DNA from: Thermohahella caldifontis
Lineage (GTDB): Bacteria > Pseudomonadota > Gammaproteobacteria > Pseudomonadales > Oleiphilaceae
Length of the DNA: 64,000 bases
Direction of reading: 5' to 3'
NCBI RefSeq assembly: GCF_041153465.1
Contig: NZ_CP154858.1
Location: forward strand, 2,542,001-2,606,000
The notes under the pieces are model-generated. The model made no database searches, was not told where the DNA came from, and saw nothing but the letters and a program-made list of their open reading frames with translations. This document shows positions 36,526-46,324 of the stretch, piece by piece (position 1 is the first letter of the stretch; each line of letters starts with the position of its first letter). Both the position numbers and the translations under genes were made by a program.

Positions 36526-39500
36526 CTAGGCCTCCTCCTCCGGCAGCGCCAGCAGCGCTGCATTGCCGCCAATGGCGGCGGTATTGATGGTGCGTGTGCG
36601 CTCGGTCATGAAGCGCAGCAGATAATGGGGGCCACCGGCCTTGGGTCCGGTGCCGGACAGGCCACGACCGCCGAAGGGCTGAACACCGACCACCGCGCCG
36701 ATCTGATTGCGGTTGATGTAGGTGTTGCCCACCTTGATGCGCTGTTCCAGCTCGCGCGCAAAGGACTCGTTGCGGCTGTGAATGCCCAGCGTCAACCCGT
36801 AACCGGTGCCGTTGATGTCCGCGATCACCTGTTCCAGTTCACTGCGTGCATAACGGATCACATGCAGGACCGGGCCGAACTGTTCGCGTTCAAGGGACCG
36901 GATACTATCGATTTCAAAGGCCACCGGACATACGAAATGTCCACGGGGCAGGTCTGACGGAGCCGGTGTCTCGGCAATCAGGCGACCGGCCTTGCGCAGG
37001 GATTCGATGTGGTTGCGCAGGCCGGCCTCGGCCTCGGCGTCGATCACCGGGCCCACGTCCGTGTCCGGACGGCCGGGATCGCCTACCCGCAGGGTGGCCA
37101 TGGCCCCCTTGAGCATGGTGATCACGCCGTCGGCAATGTCATCCTGCAGGTAGAGTACACGCAGGGCGGAGCAGCGCTGGCCGGCCGAATCGAACGCGGA
37201 GTGCAGCACGTCCCGGACCACCTGCTCGGGCAGGGCAGTGCTGTCCACGATCATGGCGTTCTGGCCTCCGGTTTCCGCAATCAGTGTCGGTAGGGGCCCG
37301 TCGCGCCCGGCCAGGGTGCGGTTGATCAGGCGTGCCGTTTCCGTGGAGCCGGTGAAGGCCACCCCGGCCACCCGCGGATCGCGCAGCAGTGCGTTGCCCA
37401 GCACGGCGCCGTCTCCCGGCAGGAAGGCGATGACGTCGTCCGGAATACCCGCCTCGCGCATCAGTTCGAAGGCGCGCGCCGCAATCAGGCTGGTCTGCTC
37501 GGCCGGTTTGGCAATGACCGTGTTGCCGGCCACCAGCGCCGCCGTGATCTGGCCCAGACAGATGGCCAGCGGGAAGTTCCAGGGACTGATGCATACGAAC
37601 ACGCCGCGCCCTTCCATGTACAGCTCGTTGCTTTCTCCCGTCGGACCGGGCAGGGTGCGGACCGCGCAGGACTTGCGGGCCTGCACGGCGTAGTAGCGGC
37701 AGAAGTCCACCGCCTCGCGGATTTCGTCGATGCTGTCCTGAAGGCTCTTGCCCGCTTCGCGCACACAGAGCTGCAGAAGCTCGCCCTTGTGGGATTCGAG
37801 CAGGTCTGCCAGCCGTTCCAGACAGGCGGCCCGGGTGTCCACCGGCGTTGCATGCCAGTGCCACCAGGCCCGGGACACCGTGTCCAGGGCCGCGCGGGCA
37901 TGATCGGCGCCCGCATCTTCCACCGTGCCCACCACCTTGTCCAGGTTCCAGGGGCTGACGACGGTGCGGGGTTTTTCCGTGCTCTGTGGCTGTCCGCCGA
38001 TGACGGGAACGGCGCGCCAGGTCGTGTCGGCAAAGGGGGTCATCATGGTATTCAGTCTGTGCATGTCTCGTTGATAGTTCAGGTTCAGTCCGCTGGAGTT
38101 CTCCCGCTCCGGCCGGAAAAGATCGCGTGGCAGCGGGATCGCCGGGTTGGGCAACTGCCCATGAGCCCGGAGGGCATCCAGCGGATGGCGGCTGAGGCGC
38201 TCCACCGGTGTCCGTGCATCCAGCAGGCGATGAACGAAGGACGTGTTGGCACCGTTCTCCAGCAGGCGGCGGACCAGATAGGGCAGCAGATCCTTGTGGG
38301 CACCCACGGGGGCGTAGATCCGCACTGTCATGGGCGTGTCGTCCAGCACCGTGTCATAGAGGGCGTCGCCCATGCCGTGCAGGCGCTGAAACTCGAACGG
38401 TCGCGGGCTGCGGCGTGCCAGGTGGCGGATGGCCGTGACCGTGTGGGCATTGTGGGTGGCAAACTGGGGATAGAGCGCCCCTTCGGTGACCGGGCTCATC
38501 AGGAACCGGGCACAGGCCAGATAGTTCACGTCCGTGGCTTCCTTGCGGGTCCAGACCGGATAGCCCTCCTGTCCGCGCTGCTGGGCCCACTTGATCTCGC
38601 TGTCCCAGTACGCGCCCTTGACCAGCCGCACGGGGATTTCATCGCCCTGTTCGCGTGCCAGGGCCGCCAGCCACGCCAGCGCCGGCAGTGCGCGCTTGCC
38701 ATAGGCCTGAACCACCAGGCCGAACTGTCCCCAGCCGCGGCCTGCCGGTGAGCGGTAAAGACGGGCAAACAGCTCCAGAAAGAGTTCCAGACGGTCCATC
38801 TCCTCCGCGTCCAGCGTCACCGCCACATTGCGTTCCCGGGCGTGCCGGAGCAGGGATTCCAGCCGCGGCAGCATGACGGCCATCACTTCCTGACGGTGAG
38901 TGGCCTCGTAGCGCGGATAGAGGGCCGAGAGCTTGACGGAAATGGATGCGGCCTGACGCCCCTTGGCCAGCTCGGGCTGCCGGGCATTGGCGTCGGCCAC
39001 CGCATCAATGGCTGCCCGATAGGCTGCGTCGTAACGCTCCGCATCCGCCATGGTAAGGGCAGACTCCCCAGCATGTCGAAGGTGTACGTATAGGGCGGTG
39101 CCTTGCGGCGGTTGAGTGCCTGGGGCAGGGTCTCGCCCAGCACGAACTGGTGCGCCATGATGGCCATGGCCCGTTTCAGCGCGCTGCGCACCACCGGTTC
39201 ACCCAGCCGGGCCAGCAGGTGATCGAGCACGCCTGCGGGGGTGCGGTCCTTCTGACGGATACGGACAATCTTGCCCGTGAGCAGCAGACCCCAGGTCCCC
39301 GCATTCACCAGCGTGGAGGGGCTCTGGCCCAGATGGCGGCGCCAGTCGGCGGCGGAAAGCTTGTCCCGGATGAGGGCTTCGGCGGTCTTGCTGTCCGGGA
39401 TGCGCATCAGCGCCTCGGCCAGACACATGAGCAGCACGCCCTCGCGGGTCTCCAGACTGTATTCCTGCAAGAGCTGATCCACCAGATGTCGTGCGTCAGG

Positions 39501-39704
39501 ACGCTGGCGCACGGCGCGGATCAGGTCCTCACAATCGCGGGTGATGGCCTGGCGCTCGTCTTCCTCCGGCCATTCGGCCAGGGGCATCAGCGCCTCAAGG
39601 GCCTGGGTTTCGTCGGTACAGGCCATTTCAGTCAGCTGTTGCCAGAGGGTTGCGGTATCGGGAAGGGAGGCACCGGGCTCGATGAGCGCTTGGGGTTGAA
39701 ACAT
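36526..39704 (-). pseudogene. putA: Bifunctional proline dehydrogenase/P5C dehydrogenase PutA, split by a one-base frameshift
   Basis: Two overlapping frames together give a roughly 1059-residue PutA. The N-terminal frame (from 39704) runs to 'RKAPPYTYTFDMLG', where it goes off. The other frame resumes at 'ALTMADAERYDAAYRAA' and continues through the proline dehydrogenase barrel and P5C dehydrogenase, ending 'EEEA'. Adding one C to the run at 39066-39069 restores 'DMLGESALTMADAERYD', the conserved PutA sequence. The ALDH part has its Glu in 'ETGGQNAMIVD' and Cys in 'GQRCSALR'. No ribbon-helix-helix domain is present, so this is the bifunctional type converting proline to glutamate. An AraC gene lies upstream. 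Confidence 0.93.
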
Positions 39705-39807
39705 GATCCTCTCCTGCTGTGTTGTCGTTGTGTGACAGGATCAGGACAGCTTAACCTGTCCGCGGGCGGACACGCTTGTCTGAAACTCCGGCAAGCGTGT
39801 CTGAAAC

Positions 39808-40575
39808 TCAGGATCGCAGGCGTGTGGGCGGCATGCCGAAATGGCGGCGGAAGGCATGGCAGAAGGTGCTGGCATCGGCAAAGCCGGTTTCTGCCGCGAT
39901 GCGGGTCATGGGCCAGTCGGTGGTGCAGAGCAGATCACGGGCCCGCATCAGCCGCTTCTGCCGCACATACTGTTGGGGCGTGAGGCCGGTTTCTTCCTTG
40001 AAAACACTCTGGAACCAGCCCGGACTCAGGCACACGCTACCCGCCAGCTCGGCCACGCTGATGGGGCCGCCCATGCGGGCGTCGATCAGGGCATCAATGC
40101 GGGCAAGATCCAGCCGGTAGCGGCGCTGCAGGCGTGTGACCACCCGCGGGCGTTCGCTCAGCACACAGGCCCGGATGAGCGCCGTACCCAGCGTTCGGGC
40201 CAGGACCGGATCTCCGGGCATGCGGTTCAGCGTTGCCAGCGCCGCATCCGCCAGGGCACGCACCTCCGGCGGCAGGGTCAGCAGTCGGGAACGCTCGAAC
40301 AGGGGCGCCAGGGCATCGTGATCCGGGTGTCTGGTATCCGAGAGGGCCGGTTCGTCACCGTCCAGATTCACCACAATGATGCGGTTGCCCGCCTCGCCAA
40401 AGAAGGCATGGCTGGCAAACCCCTGAACCACGCAGGCCTGAAGGGTGCTCAATGGTGCCTGCAAGCCTTCCAGATCAATCTCGCCACGGCCACAGGCGGA
40501 AATCACCAGCTGATGATGGGGATGCTGGTGCAGACAGGGTTGTTGGGGCAGGGAACTCAGGTGAGTATGCAGCAT
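39808..40575 (-). CDS. AraC family regulator upstream of putA
   Basis: A 255-residue protein: a cupin-like N-terminal sensor ('HQHPHHQLVISACGRGEIDL') and a C-terminal AraC DNA-binding domain ('SVAELAGSVCLSPGWFQSVFKEETGLTPQQYVRQKRLMRA', 'RIAAETGFADASTFCHAFRRHFG'). It is transcribed toward putA, 103 bases away. An AraC-type activator (PruR) controls putA in pseudomonads, and this is a candidate counterpart on position and family alone. Confidence 0.85.
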   Translation of the reverse strand: MLHTHLSSLPQQPCLHQHPHHQLVISACGRGEIDLEGLQAPLSTLQACVVQGFASHAFFGEAGNRIIVVNLDGDEPALSDTRHPDHDALAPLFERSRLLTLPPEVRALADAALATLNRMPGDPVLARTLGTALIRACVLSERPRVVTRLQRRYRLDLARIDALIDARMGGPISVAELAGSVCLSPGWFQSVFKEETGLTPQQYVRQKRLMRARDLLCTTDWPMTRIAAETGFADASTFCHAFRRHFGMPPTRLRS

Positions 40576-40724
40576 GGCTGTTATGGTTGTTTTTTCGCCA
40601 GTGTAGAAGCGGGGGGCCGGGGCGTCAATATGGGATTGGGCGGATGGGCAGGGCGTTTGACTTTGTCCGGCGCCCCGGGGAAGATTGTGTCATGAAAGGG
40701 AATTGATTACATGGAGGTCTTGCG

Positions 40725-41231
40725 GTGAGCAGGTATTGGCTTCTTCTGGGTGCCTGGGCATCTGCGGTGTTTGCGTCCGCTGATGACACTCATACTGTCA
40801 CTGTAACGGTGTCACCGGATCTTTACGTTTCCTTTGAAGAACGACAGGTGCCGGATGCCTGCCACACTTCACCCGGTTCCTGTGAGGTCAATGGCACACC
40901 CCGGATCGGGGCCATCAGCGCCCCTCCCGACAGCTACCTTTCCCGGATCTCCCTCAGATACAAGGATCGCACCTATCTGCTCGATTCAGGCCACATGTAC
41001 AATCCACAGCTTGCAGGCCGGGCCGTGCCTGCGAGGCCGGAGGGGTGGGTTCATGCGTCCTGCATGGATGCGGAGAACTGTGTGGTGCGAGTGGTGCTGG
41101 GGGATGCTGGCGATACCTATGTAGCCGAATGGTACGTACTGGATGGTAAGTCCCTGCGAACGCTGCTGTCGCCTTCGGAAGACCTGATCAACCTGTTCAT
41201 GAAGGACATCCGGCCGCCGGTGTACGAGTAA
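40725..41231 (+). CDS. Predicted secreted protein of unknown function
   Basis: A 168-residue protein starting at GTG 40725, with GGAGG seven bases upstream. The signal peptide covers residues 1 to about 19 ('LLLGAWASAVFASA'), then a Thr/Val-rich strand 'DTHTVTVTVSPDLYVSF' and four cysteines that may pair. Family not recognised. Confidence 0.65.
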   Translation: MSRYWLLLGAWASAVFASADDTHTVTVTVSPDLYVSFEERQVPDACHTSPGSCEVNGTPRIGAISAPPDSYLSRISLRYKDRTYLLDSGHMYNPQLAGRAVPARPEGWVHASCMDAENCVVRVVLGDAGDTYVAEWYVLDGKSLRTLLSPSEDLINLFMKDIRPPVYE

Positions 41232-41504
41232 CAGGTTCGCGCAAACGGTTTTCAGAAACGGCTGTTTCAAATCATGGACGGAGCGAACAGGAAAGCATTG
41301 GGACGTTCCGTCCGTATTCTCCGGCGCCGCAGGGCGCGCTGAATAGACCGGCACAATGACGACAGGAATAAGGATGCTTCCGGGAGAAGCGCTGCAGGCA
41401 CATAATTTAGTAGTAAAAATGATAATAGTGCGATAATATGTCTGCGCTTGATTGCCATGTGGCACTCAAGTCACAACGCCAAGCATTTTTATGGAGCATC
41501 CTCG

Positions 41505-42255
41505 ATGAATCACCCGACCCCGATTACCCGTTTCAAGCGCACCTGCATCGTCTGTGCACTGGCACTTGTTCCGTCCCTGTGGCCTCACTGGCTCAGGAGC
41601 CCGAATTTGCACACCGTGCATACCTTGATCTGGGCCTGGGCCTCTCGGACATGGACCCGGAGCTGGACGGCACTGGTTTCGGCCTCAAGGATGACAGCGA
41701 TACCGCCTGGCGCCCAAACCGGTCGTGAAGGATGACGATGGCGATGGTGTGCCCAACACCCGGGACCGTTGTCCGGCAACCGTCACCGGTGCCGAAGTGA
41801 ATGCACAGGGTTGCGAGCTGGATACGGATGGTGATGGCGTGGTCAACCGGCTGGATGCCTGTCCCGCCACCGCAAAAGGCAAGGCTGTGGACACGAAGGG
41901 CTGTGAGCTGCCGGTCGTGATCCGCCTGGAAGGTGTGACCTTCGAGACGGGTTTCGCCCGCCTGACGCCAGCCTCCCTGACCATTCTGGATGAAGTGGCC
42001 GAGACGCTGCGCAAGAACCCGGATGTGCGGGTGGAAGTGGCGGGCCACACGGATGACCGCGGTCGCCGCGACTTCAACGTGAAGCTGTCCCGGCAGCGCG
42101 CCGAAGCAGTCCGCGACTACCTGGTGAACAAGGGGATCGCAGCCGATCGCCTGTCTGCCAGGGGTTACGGTCCGGATCAGCCGGCGGCAGACAATGCCAG
42201 CGCGGAAGGCCGTGTCATGAACCGTCGGGTGGAGCTGAAGATTCTCAATCCCTGA
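41505..42255 (+). pseudogene. OmpA-family outer membrane protein with truncated/frameshifted N-terminal barrel
   Basis: Three frames are needed. The signal peptide starts at 41505 ('MNHPTPITRFKRTCIVCALALVP'). After a one-base slip near 41571-41580 the text 'LAQEPEFAHRAYLDLGLGLSDMDPELDGTGF' follows, which looks like the first beta-barrel strands, ending at 'DDSDTAW' near 41710. From 41725 on, a third frame gives two thrombospondin type 3-like calcium repeats ('DDDGDGVPNTRDRCP', 'DTDGDGVVNRLDACP') and an intact OmpA peptidoglycan-binding domain ('FETGFARLTP...VEVAGHTDDRGRRDFNVKLSRQRA'). The barrel body expected between first strands and repeats is missing. The intact C-terminal part alone lacks an export signal. 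Confidence 0.7.
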
Positions 42256-42290
42256 GTCCGCTCGGGCTGAGTGATCAGCATCATCAGAGA

Positions 42291-42312
42291 AAGGGGCTTC
42301 GGCCCCTTTTTT
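42291..42312 (+). terminator. Rho-independent terminator after OmpA-family gene
   Basis: AAGGGGC (42291-42297), tetraloop TTCG, GCCCCTT (42302-42308), then a T tract to 42312: a textbook intrinsic terminator. Confidence 0.92.
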
Positions 42313-42612
42313 AGTGGGGCAGCGGGCAATTCACTTCTTTATCCGCTTTTAAAGTACTGGCCACCAATGGACTGTGTTCCGGATCACAACCTTCTCGAAG
42401 CGTTCCATGGGGGGTGATGACCATGACCAGTGCCGATGAGGTGACGGTTCGCTTTGGCGATGATACCGGCATCCCCGAGTGAGCCGGCCAAACCACTCGG
42501 CAGGAGTTGTGTGGAGTGTGAAGGCTGTCAACGCAGGGACTACGTAAAAACACGTAGATTACCGCCGTCTTCGGACACGCCTCAAATCACGATGTACAAG
42601 GAGTAAGGACGT
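42313..42612. other. Intergenic region before the TRL-like gene
   Basis: This gap of about 300 bases holds no recognised gene. A 21-codon ATG frame at about 42420-42483 exists but has no convincing ribosome site or family. The ribosome site AAGGAG at 42598-42603 serves the next gene. Confidence 0.5.
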
Positions 42613-42959
42613 ATGAAAAAGGCATTTTTCTGGCTGCGGCAGTGATGTCTGCAAGTTTGCTTTCCGGCTGTGCGACCAACATGTTCCCGGGTGGGCTGAC
42701 ACCGGCTGGTGTGGTCTTCACCAATGTCAAATCCCCGGCGCAGCATCTGGCACTGGCGACGGACGCGCAGGCAAATCCCATGAAGGTGGGCAAGGCCTCT
42801 GCCTCTGCCGTACTGGGCCTGTTTGCCACAGGTGACAACAGCATCAGTGCAGCCATGAAGAACGGAGCCATCAACCGGGTACATCACGTTGATCACGAGG
42901 TCAATTCATTCCTGTTCGGCCTCTGGCTGCAGGACACGACTTATGTCTATGGCGAGTGA
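42613..42959 (+). pseudogene. TRL-like lipoprotein, signal peptide disrupted by a one-base frameshift
   Basis: An ATG at 42613 with AAGGAG ten bases upstream begins 'MKKAFF' and then hits a stop after ten codons. Adding one T to the run at 42625-42629 joins it to 'LAAAVMSASLLSGCATN', a classical lipoprotein signal with lipobox LLSGC. The mature part 'PMKVGKASASAVLGLFATGDNSISAAMKNGAINRV' and 'DTTYVYGE' matches the TRL-like protein family, small lipoproteins of unknown function. If not corrected, translation from 42642/42645 would yield a truncated leader. About 106 to 115 residues. Confidence 0.8.
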
Positions 42960-43002
42960 TACCGCGGCTGTGGTCTGACATGGGCTGACCACAGGATCCT
43001 GG

Positions 43003-43028
43003 AAAGCCGGGCCTGGTGCCCGGCTTTT
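43003..43028 (+). terminator. Rho-independent terminator after TRL-like gene
   Basis: AAAGCCGGGC (43003-43012) pairs with GCCCGGCTTT (43018-43027) around CTGGT, ending in TTTT. It lies between this gene and the convergent FabD-like gene. Confidence 0.88.
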
Positions 43029-43039
43029 GCGTTTCCGGA

Positions 43040-44098
43040 TCAGCTCACGCAAATCAGTGCCCGCTGCCCCGGCCGGCCCATGCTGATTACCGGAGGCGTG
43101 TCGCCGGCCTGGGCGGCACTGAAGTCCGCCTTGCAGGTCAGGTCTTTCAGTCGGTGCCGGATCAGCGTCTGGGCCACGGGTGCCCCCAGGGTTTCACCGG
43201 GTCCGAGGATGACCAGGTGCGTTGGTGCATACTCCTTGGCAACCATTTCCACCGCATGGCTGAAGAAGTAAGTGTGCGTGATCTGATGGCCCAGGGTGTA
43301 GGCATGCAGCGCAAGGGTGTCCGTGCTCCAGGGCGTCCAGATCCGGCCGCGGCCATCCACCAGGGGGATGCGGGGCACGCTGAAAATGTCCGCGCTGATC
43401 TCTTTGCGGGCCGCTTCGCTGGCAAACCGCTGCAACGGTGTGTGAAAGGCCGCATGGTTGTAGAGCTTGAGGGGGAAGCGGTCATCCACCGGCGGCAGCT
43501 CCGCCATCAGGTCCTGAATGGCCCGGTCGGTGCCGGCCAGTACCCACATGCCCCCCAGATCGATGGAGAGGAAGGCTTCTTCGTTGCCGTAGCGGGCGTT
43601 GAGGGTGGCCATCAGGTCGCGCAGTGCGGCCTTCCGCGCTTCATCCGGGCGCCAGTCCGCATCCACCACGGGGTAAACCACCTGCCCGCCGATGCGTTGT
43701 TCCTGCATCAGTCGCCCGGTGGTGCTCATCATGTGCAGGGCATCCACCGGATCCACGGCGCCGGCACAGGCCAGGGCGATGTACCAGCCCATGCTGTTGC
43801 CGGTGATGACGTTCACCCCGAAGCGTTCGCGGTCAATGCTCAGCCAGTCCAGCCAGGCGCAGGCAAAGATGAGCGCTGAGGCGTGTTCGCCCCGGCTGTG
43901 CAGGGTCATCTGGTAGCGTGGGGCGCTGTCCAGCTCGGTGATGGTGGGCAGGCCCTGTTTCCGGCGATAGGCGTCGAAGGCCGCCAGCCATCGGGCCTTC
44001 TCCGGATGGCCGTCCTGGTGATGGCGTTGAATGTAACCCAGTTCCGGGGCGTTGTAGGTGCCCCGCCCGGGGCAGATGACGGCAATGCGTGTTGTCAT
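43040..44098 (-). CDS. Acyl carrier protein S-malonyltransferase-like protein (FabD fold)
   Basis: A 352-residue acyltransferase-like protein. The nucleophile elbow GNSMG is at residues 100-104 (Ser102), in 'NVITGNSMGWYIALACAGAV', as in malonyl-CoA:ACP transacylases. The rest is divergent from housekeeping FabD. Its start overlaps the stop of the fused E1 gene by four bases, so both are coupled. It may transfer or hydrolyse an acyl group produced by the E1, which is inference. Confidence 0.75.
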   Translation of the reverse strand: MTTRIAVICPGRGTYNAPELGYIQRHHQDGHPEKARWLAAFDAYRRKQGLPTITELDSAPRYQMTLHSRGEHASALIFACAWLDWLSIDRERFGVNVITGNSMGWYIALACAGAVDPVDALHMMSTTGRLMQEQRIGGQVVYPVVDADWRPDEARKAALRDLMATLNARYGNEEAFLSIDLGGMWVLAGTDRAIQDLMAELPPVDDRFPLKLYNHAAFHTPLQRFASEAARKEISADIFSVPRIPLVDGRGRIWTPWSTDTLALHAYTLGHQITHTYFFSHAVEMVAKEYAPTHLVILGPGETLGAPVAQTLIRHRLKDLTCKADFSAAQAGDTPPVISMGRPGQRALICVS

Positions 44099-46314
44099 GC
44101 GTGTTGTCTCCCTGTGCGTCGGGCGTCCAGCAGGGCGGTCAGCCGGGCTTCGATCTCCCCGGTGGACGGCAGCGTGGCCGTCGCGGCCGGGCCGAGGGGG
44201 ATGAAGCTGTCCTCCGCGGTGATACGGTGCAGGCGGTCGGCGGGCCAGCCGGTTTCAGCCGCCCGGGTCATCAGGGCTTCGCTCACCGAGCCGCTGCGGC
44301 GGCACTCATCCACGATCAGAAGCTGATCACATCCCGCTGTGGCGGCAGTCAGCGCATCCAGAGGCAGCGGCATGAGCCAGCGCAGGTCAATGACGCGCAC
44401 TTCGGCTGCGATGTCCGGCCGGCGTGCCAGGACCTGCAGGGTCAGGTACAACCCGTTGCCATAGGTCACGACGGCTACGCCGGTGCCCTGGCCGTGCACA
44501 CCCACCTCGCCGTGGCGGATCTCGCGCTGCCGGGCTTCGGTCCAGACGGCGGTCCAGCGGCCGTCTTCCGGCAGCAGGTCACGTTGGTGGTAGAGCGCAA
44601 TGGGCTCGAGGAAGATGACCACCCGCTGTTCTTCCCGCACCAGCCTCAGGGCTTCATGGAGCAGGGCCGGGGCATCGGCCGGATGAGCGGGGCAGATCAG
44701 GATGAGCCCGGGGATGTCCCGGAACACGGCGAGGGCGTTGTCATTGTGGAAGTGCCCCCCGAAACCGCGCTGGTAGCCCAGACCGGCAATGCGGATGAGC
44801 ATGGGGTTGGTGTACTGTCCCCGGGAGAAAAAGCTGAGGGTGGCCGCTTCACCCCGGATCTGATCTTCGGCGTTATGGACATAGGCCAGGAACTGAATTT
44901 CCGTGATGGGGGTCAGGCCGTTGTGGGCGGCACCAATGCCCAGCCCGAGTATGCTCTGCTCATCCAGCAGGGTGTCGATCAGGCGTGCGGCACCATACTG
45001 GGCCTGCAGGCCCTTGGTGATGCCGTAGACACCGCCCTTGCGGCCCACGTCCTCGCCGGCGATGAAGGTTTCCGGGTAGCGGTGCAGGGCTTCGGAAAGC
45101 GTCAGGTTGAGCAGGCGTCCCAGTGGCTGGGGCTCGTTGCAGGCCCGCCACTGGCTGCCGAACAGGGCCGGCAGGTCGGATGCCGGACGTTCCTCGGGGG
45201 GCCTGCGTTTCGGGGGAATGAGGCTCGCCATCACGTCCTGTGCCGTTTTCAGTGGCGGGCGCCGGATCACCTCCTGCGTTACGGCGCGTACCCGCTCGCG
45301 GGTGTGGTGCCAGAGGTCAAGAAGGTCCGCCTTGGTCATCAGGCCCCGGACACGCAGCAGACCAGCGCTGTACAGGAGTGGATCCTGCGCTTCCTGGGCG
45401 TCGATCTGGGCGCTTGTCAGATAGGCATTCTGGGCATCGGAGCCGGCATGACCCATGAGGCGCACCGTGCGCAGGTGCAGGAATACGGGCTGGCGCTTGC
45501 GGCGGGCGAGCTGCTCCGCTTCCCGGGCCGTGCGGTAGACATCCACCAGATCGCGACCGTCGCAGGACAGGTAATGGATTGCCGGCCGGGATCGGGCACT
45601 GGCTTCTACCCAGCCATCCGGTGTGGGGGTGGAGATGCCGAGCCCGTTGTCCTCGCAGATGAAGACCAGCGGCATGGGCAGTTTCTGCCAGGCGGTCCAG
45701 GCGGCCGTGTTGAGTGCCCCCTGGGCTGTGGAATGATTGAGCGAGGCATCCCCGAAACTGCACAGGATCACCGCATCCCGGGGCAGTCGTGCGGTAACCT
45801 TCAGTTGCCGGGCCAGGCCGATGCTGTGCGCACAACCCACTGCCTTGGGCAGGTGGGAGGCAATGGTGCTGGTCTGGGGCGGAATGTTCAATGCCAGGGA
45901 GCCCAGTACCTTGTGGCGGCCTCCGGAGACGGGATCGTCGGCCCGGGCGGCGAAGCTCAGGAGCATGTCCCAGGTGATGGGCTGGCCGGGGACCTGCTTG
46001 CTGCGTTCGATCAGAAAGGCGGCATCCCGGTAGTGCAGGAAGCCCATGTCCGTGGGGCGGAAGGCCGTGGCCACGGCGGCCATGGCTTCGTGACCGGCAC
46101 TGCCGATGGTGTAGTAACCGTGCCCGGCGGCCTGCATTTCCCGGGCATTGAGGTCCAGCACGCGGGAGAGGATCTGGCTTTCCACGAGCTGAATGAGCGC
46201 TGGCTCCGTCAGTCCGTCCGGCAGCGGGGCATGTGCGGAGGCCGGTACCGGGAGGTCATCGGCTGCCACCCGTTCCAGCCAGCGGGTTTCAACGCTGTGC
46301 AGTCTGGTTTGCAT
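44095..46314 (-). CDS. Fused alpha+beta thiamine pyrophosphate-dependent 2-oxoacid dehydrogenase E1
   Basis: A 739-residue protein. The first half is an E1-alpha-like domain with a thiamine site around 'GDASLNHSTAQGALNTAAW...ICEDNGLGIS' (a variant G-D-x...N). The second half is E1-beta-like: 'LSEALHRYPETFIAGEDVGRKGGVYGITKGL', 'EIQFLAYVHNAEDQI', and the C-terminal transketolase fold 'LLIVDECRRSGSVSEALM'. Fusion of the two subunits is less common than separate genes. No E2 or E3 gene is adjacent. It starts ten bases after gcdH, hinting at a substrate giving glutaryl-CoA or a related thioester, for instance 2-oxoadipate; this is inference. Confidence 0.85.
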   Translation of the reverse strand: MQTRLHSVETRWLERVAADDLPVPASAHAPLPDGLTEPALIQLVESQILSRVLDLNAREMQAAGHGYYTIGSAGHEAMAAVATAFRPTDMGFLHYRDAAFLIERSKQVPGQPITWDMLLSFAARADDPVSGGRHKVLGSLALNIPPQTSTIASHLPKAVGCAHSIGLARQLKVTARLPRDAVILCSFGDASLNHSTAQGALNTAAWTAWQKLPMPLVFICEDNGLGISTPTPDGWVEASARSRPAIHYLSCDGRDLVDVYRTAREAEQLARRKRQPVFLHLRTVRLMGHAGSDAQNAYLTSAQIDAQEAQDPLLYSAGLLRVRGLMTKADLLDLWHHTRERVRAVTQEVIRRPPLKTAQDVMASLIPPKRRPPEERPASDLPALFGSQWRACNEPQPLGRLLNLTLSEALHRYPETFIAGEDVGRKGGVYGITKGLQAQYGAARLIDTLLDEQSILGLGIGAAHNGLTPITEIQFLAYVHNAEDQIRGEAATLSFFSRGQYTNPMLIRIAGLGYQRGFGGHFHNDNALAVFRDIPGLILICPAHPADAPALLHEALRLVREEQRVVIFLEPIALYHQRDLLPEDGRWTAVWTEARQREIRHGEVGVHGQGTGVAVVTYGNGLYLTLQVLARRPDIAAEVRVIDLRWLMPLPLDALTAATAGCDQLLIVDECRRSGSVSEALMTRAAETGWPADRLHRITAEDSFIPLGPAATATLPSTGEIEARLTALLDARRTGRQHA

Positions 46315-46324
46315 GGTCTGGCCC

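Noticed and set aside
41267..41458. 63-codon minus-strand frame with one hydrophobic segment
   Set aside because: No convincing ribosome site or family; could be real but unsupported.
42420..42483. Short ATG frame in the gap before the TRL-like gene
   Set aside because: Twenty-one codons, weak context and no similarity recognised.
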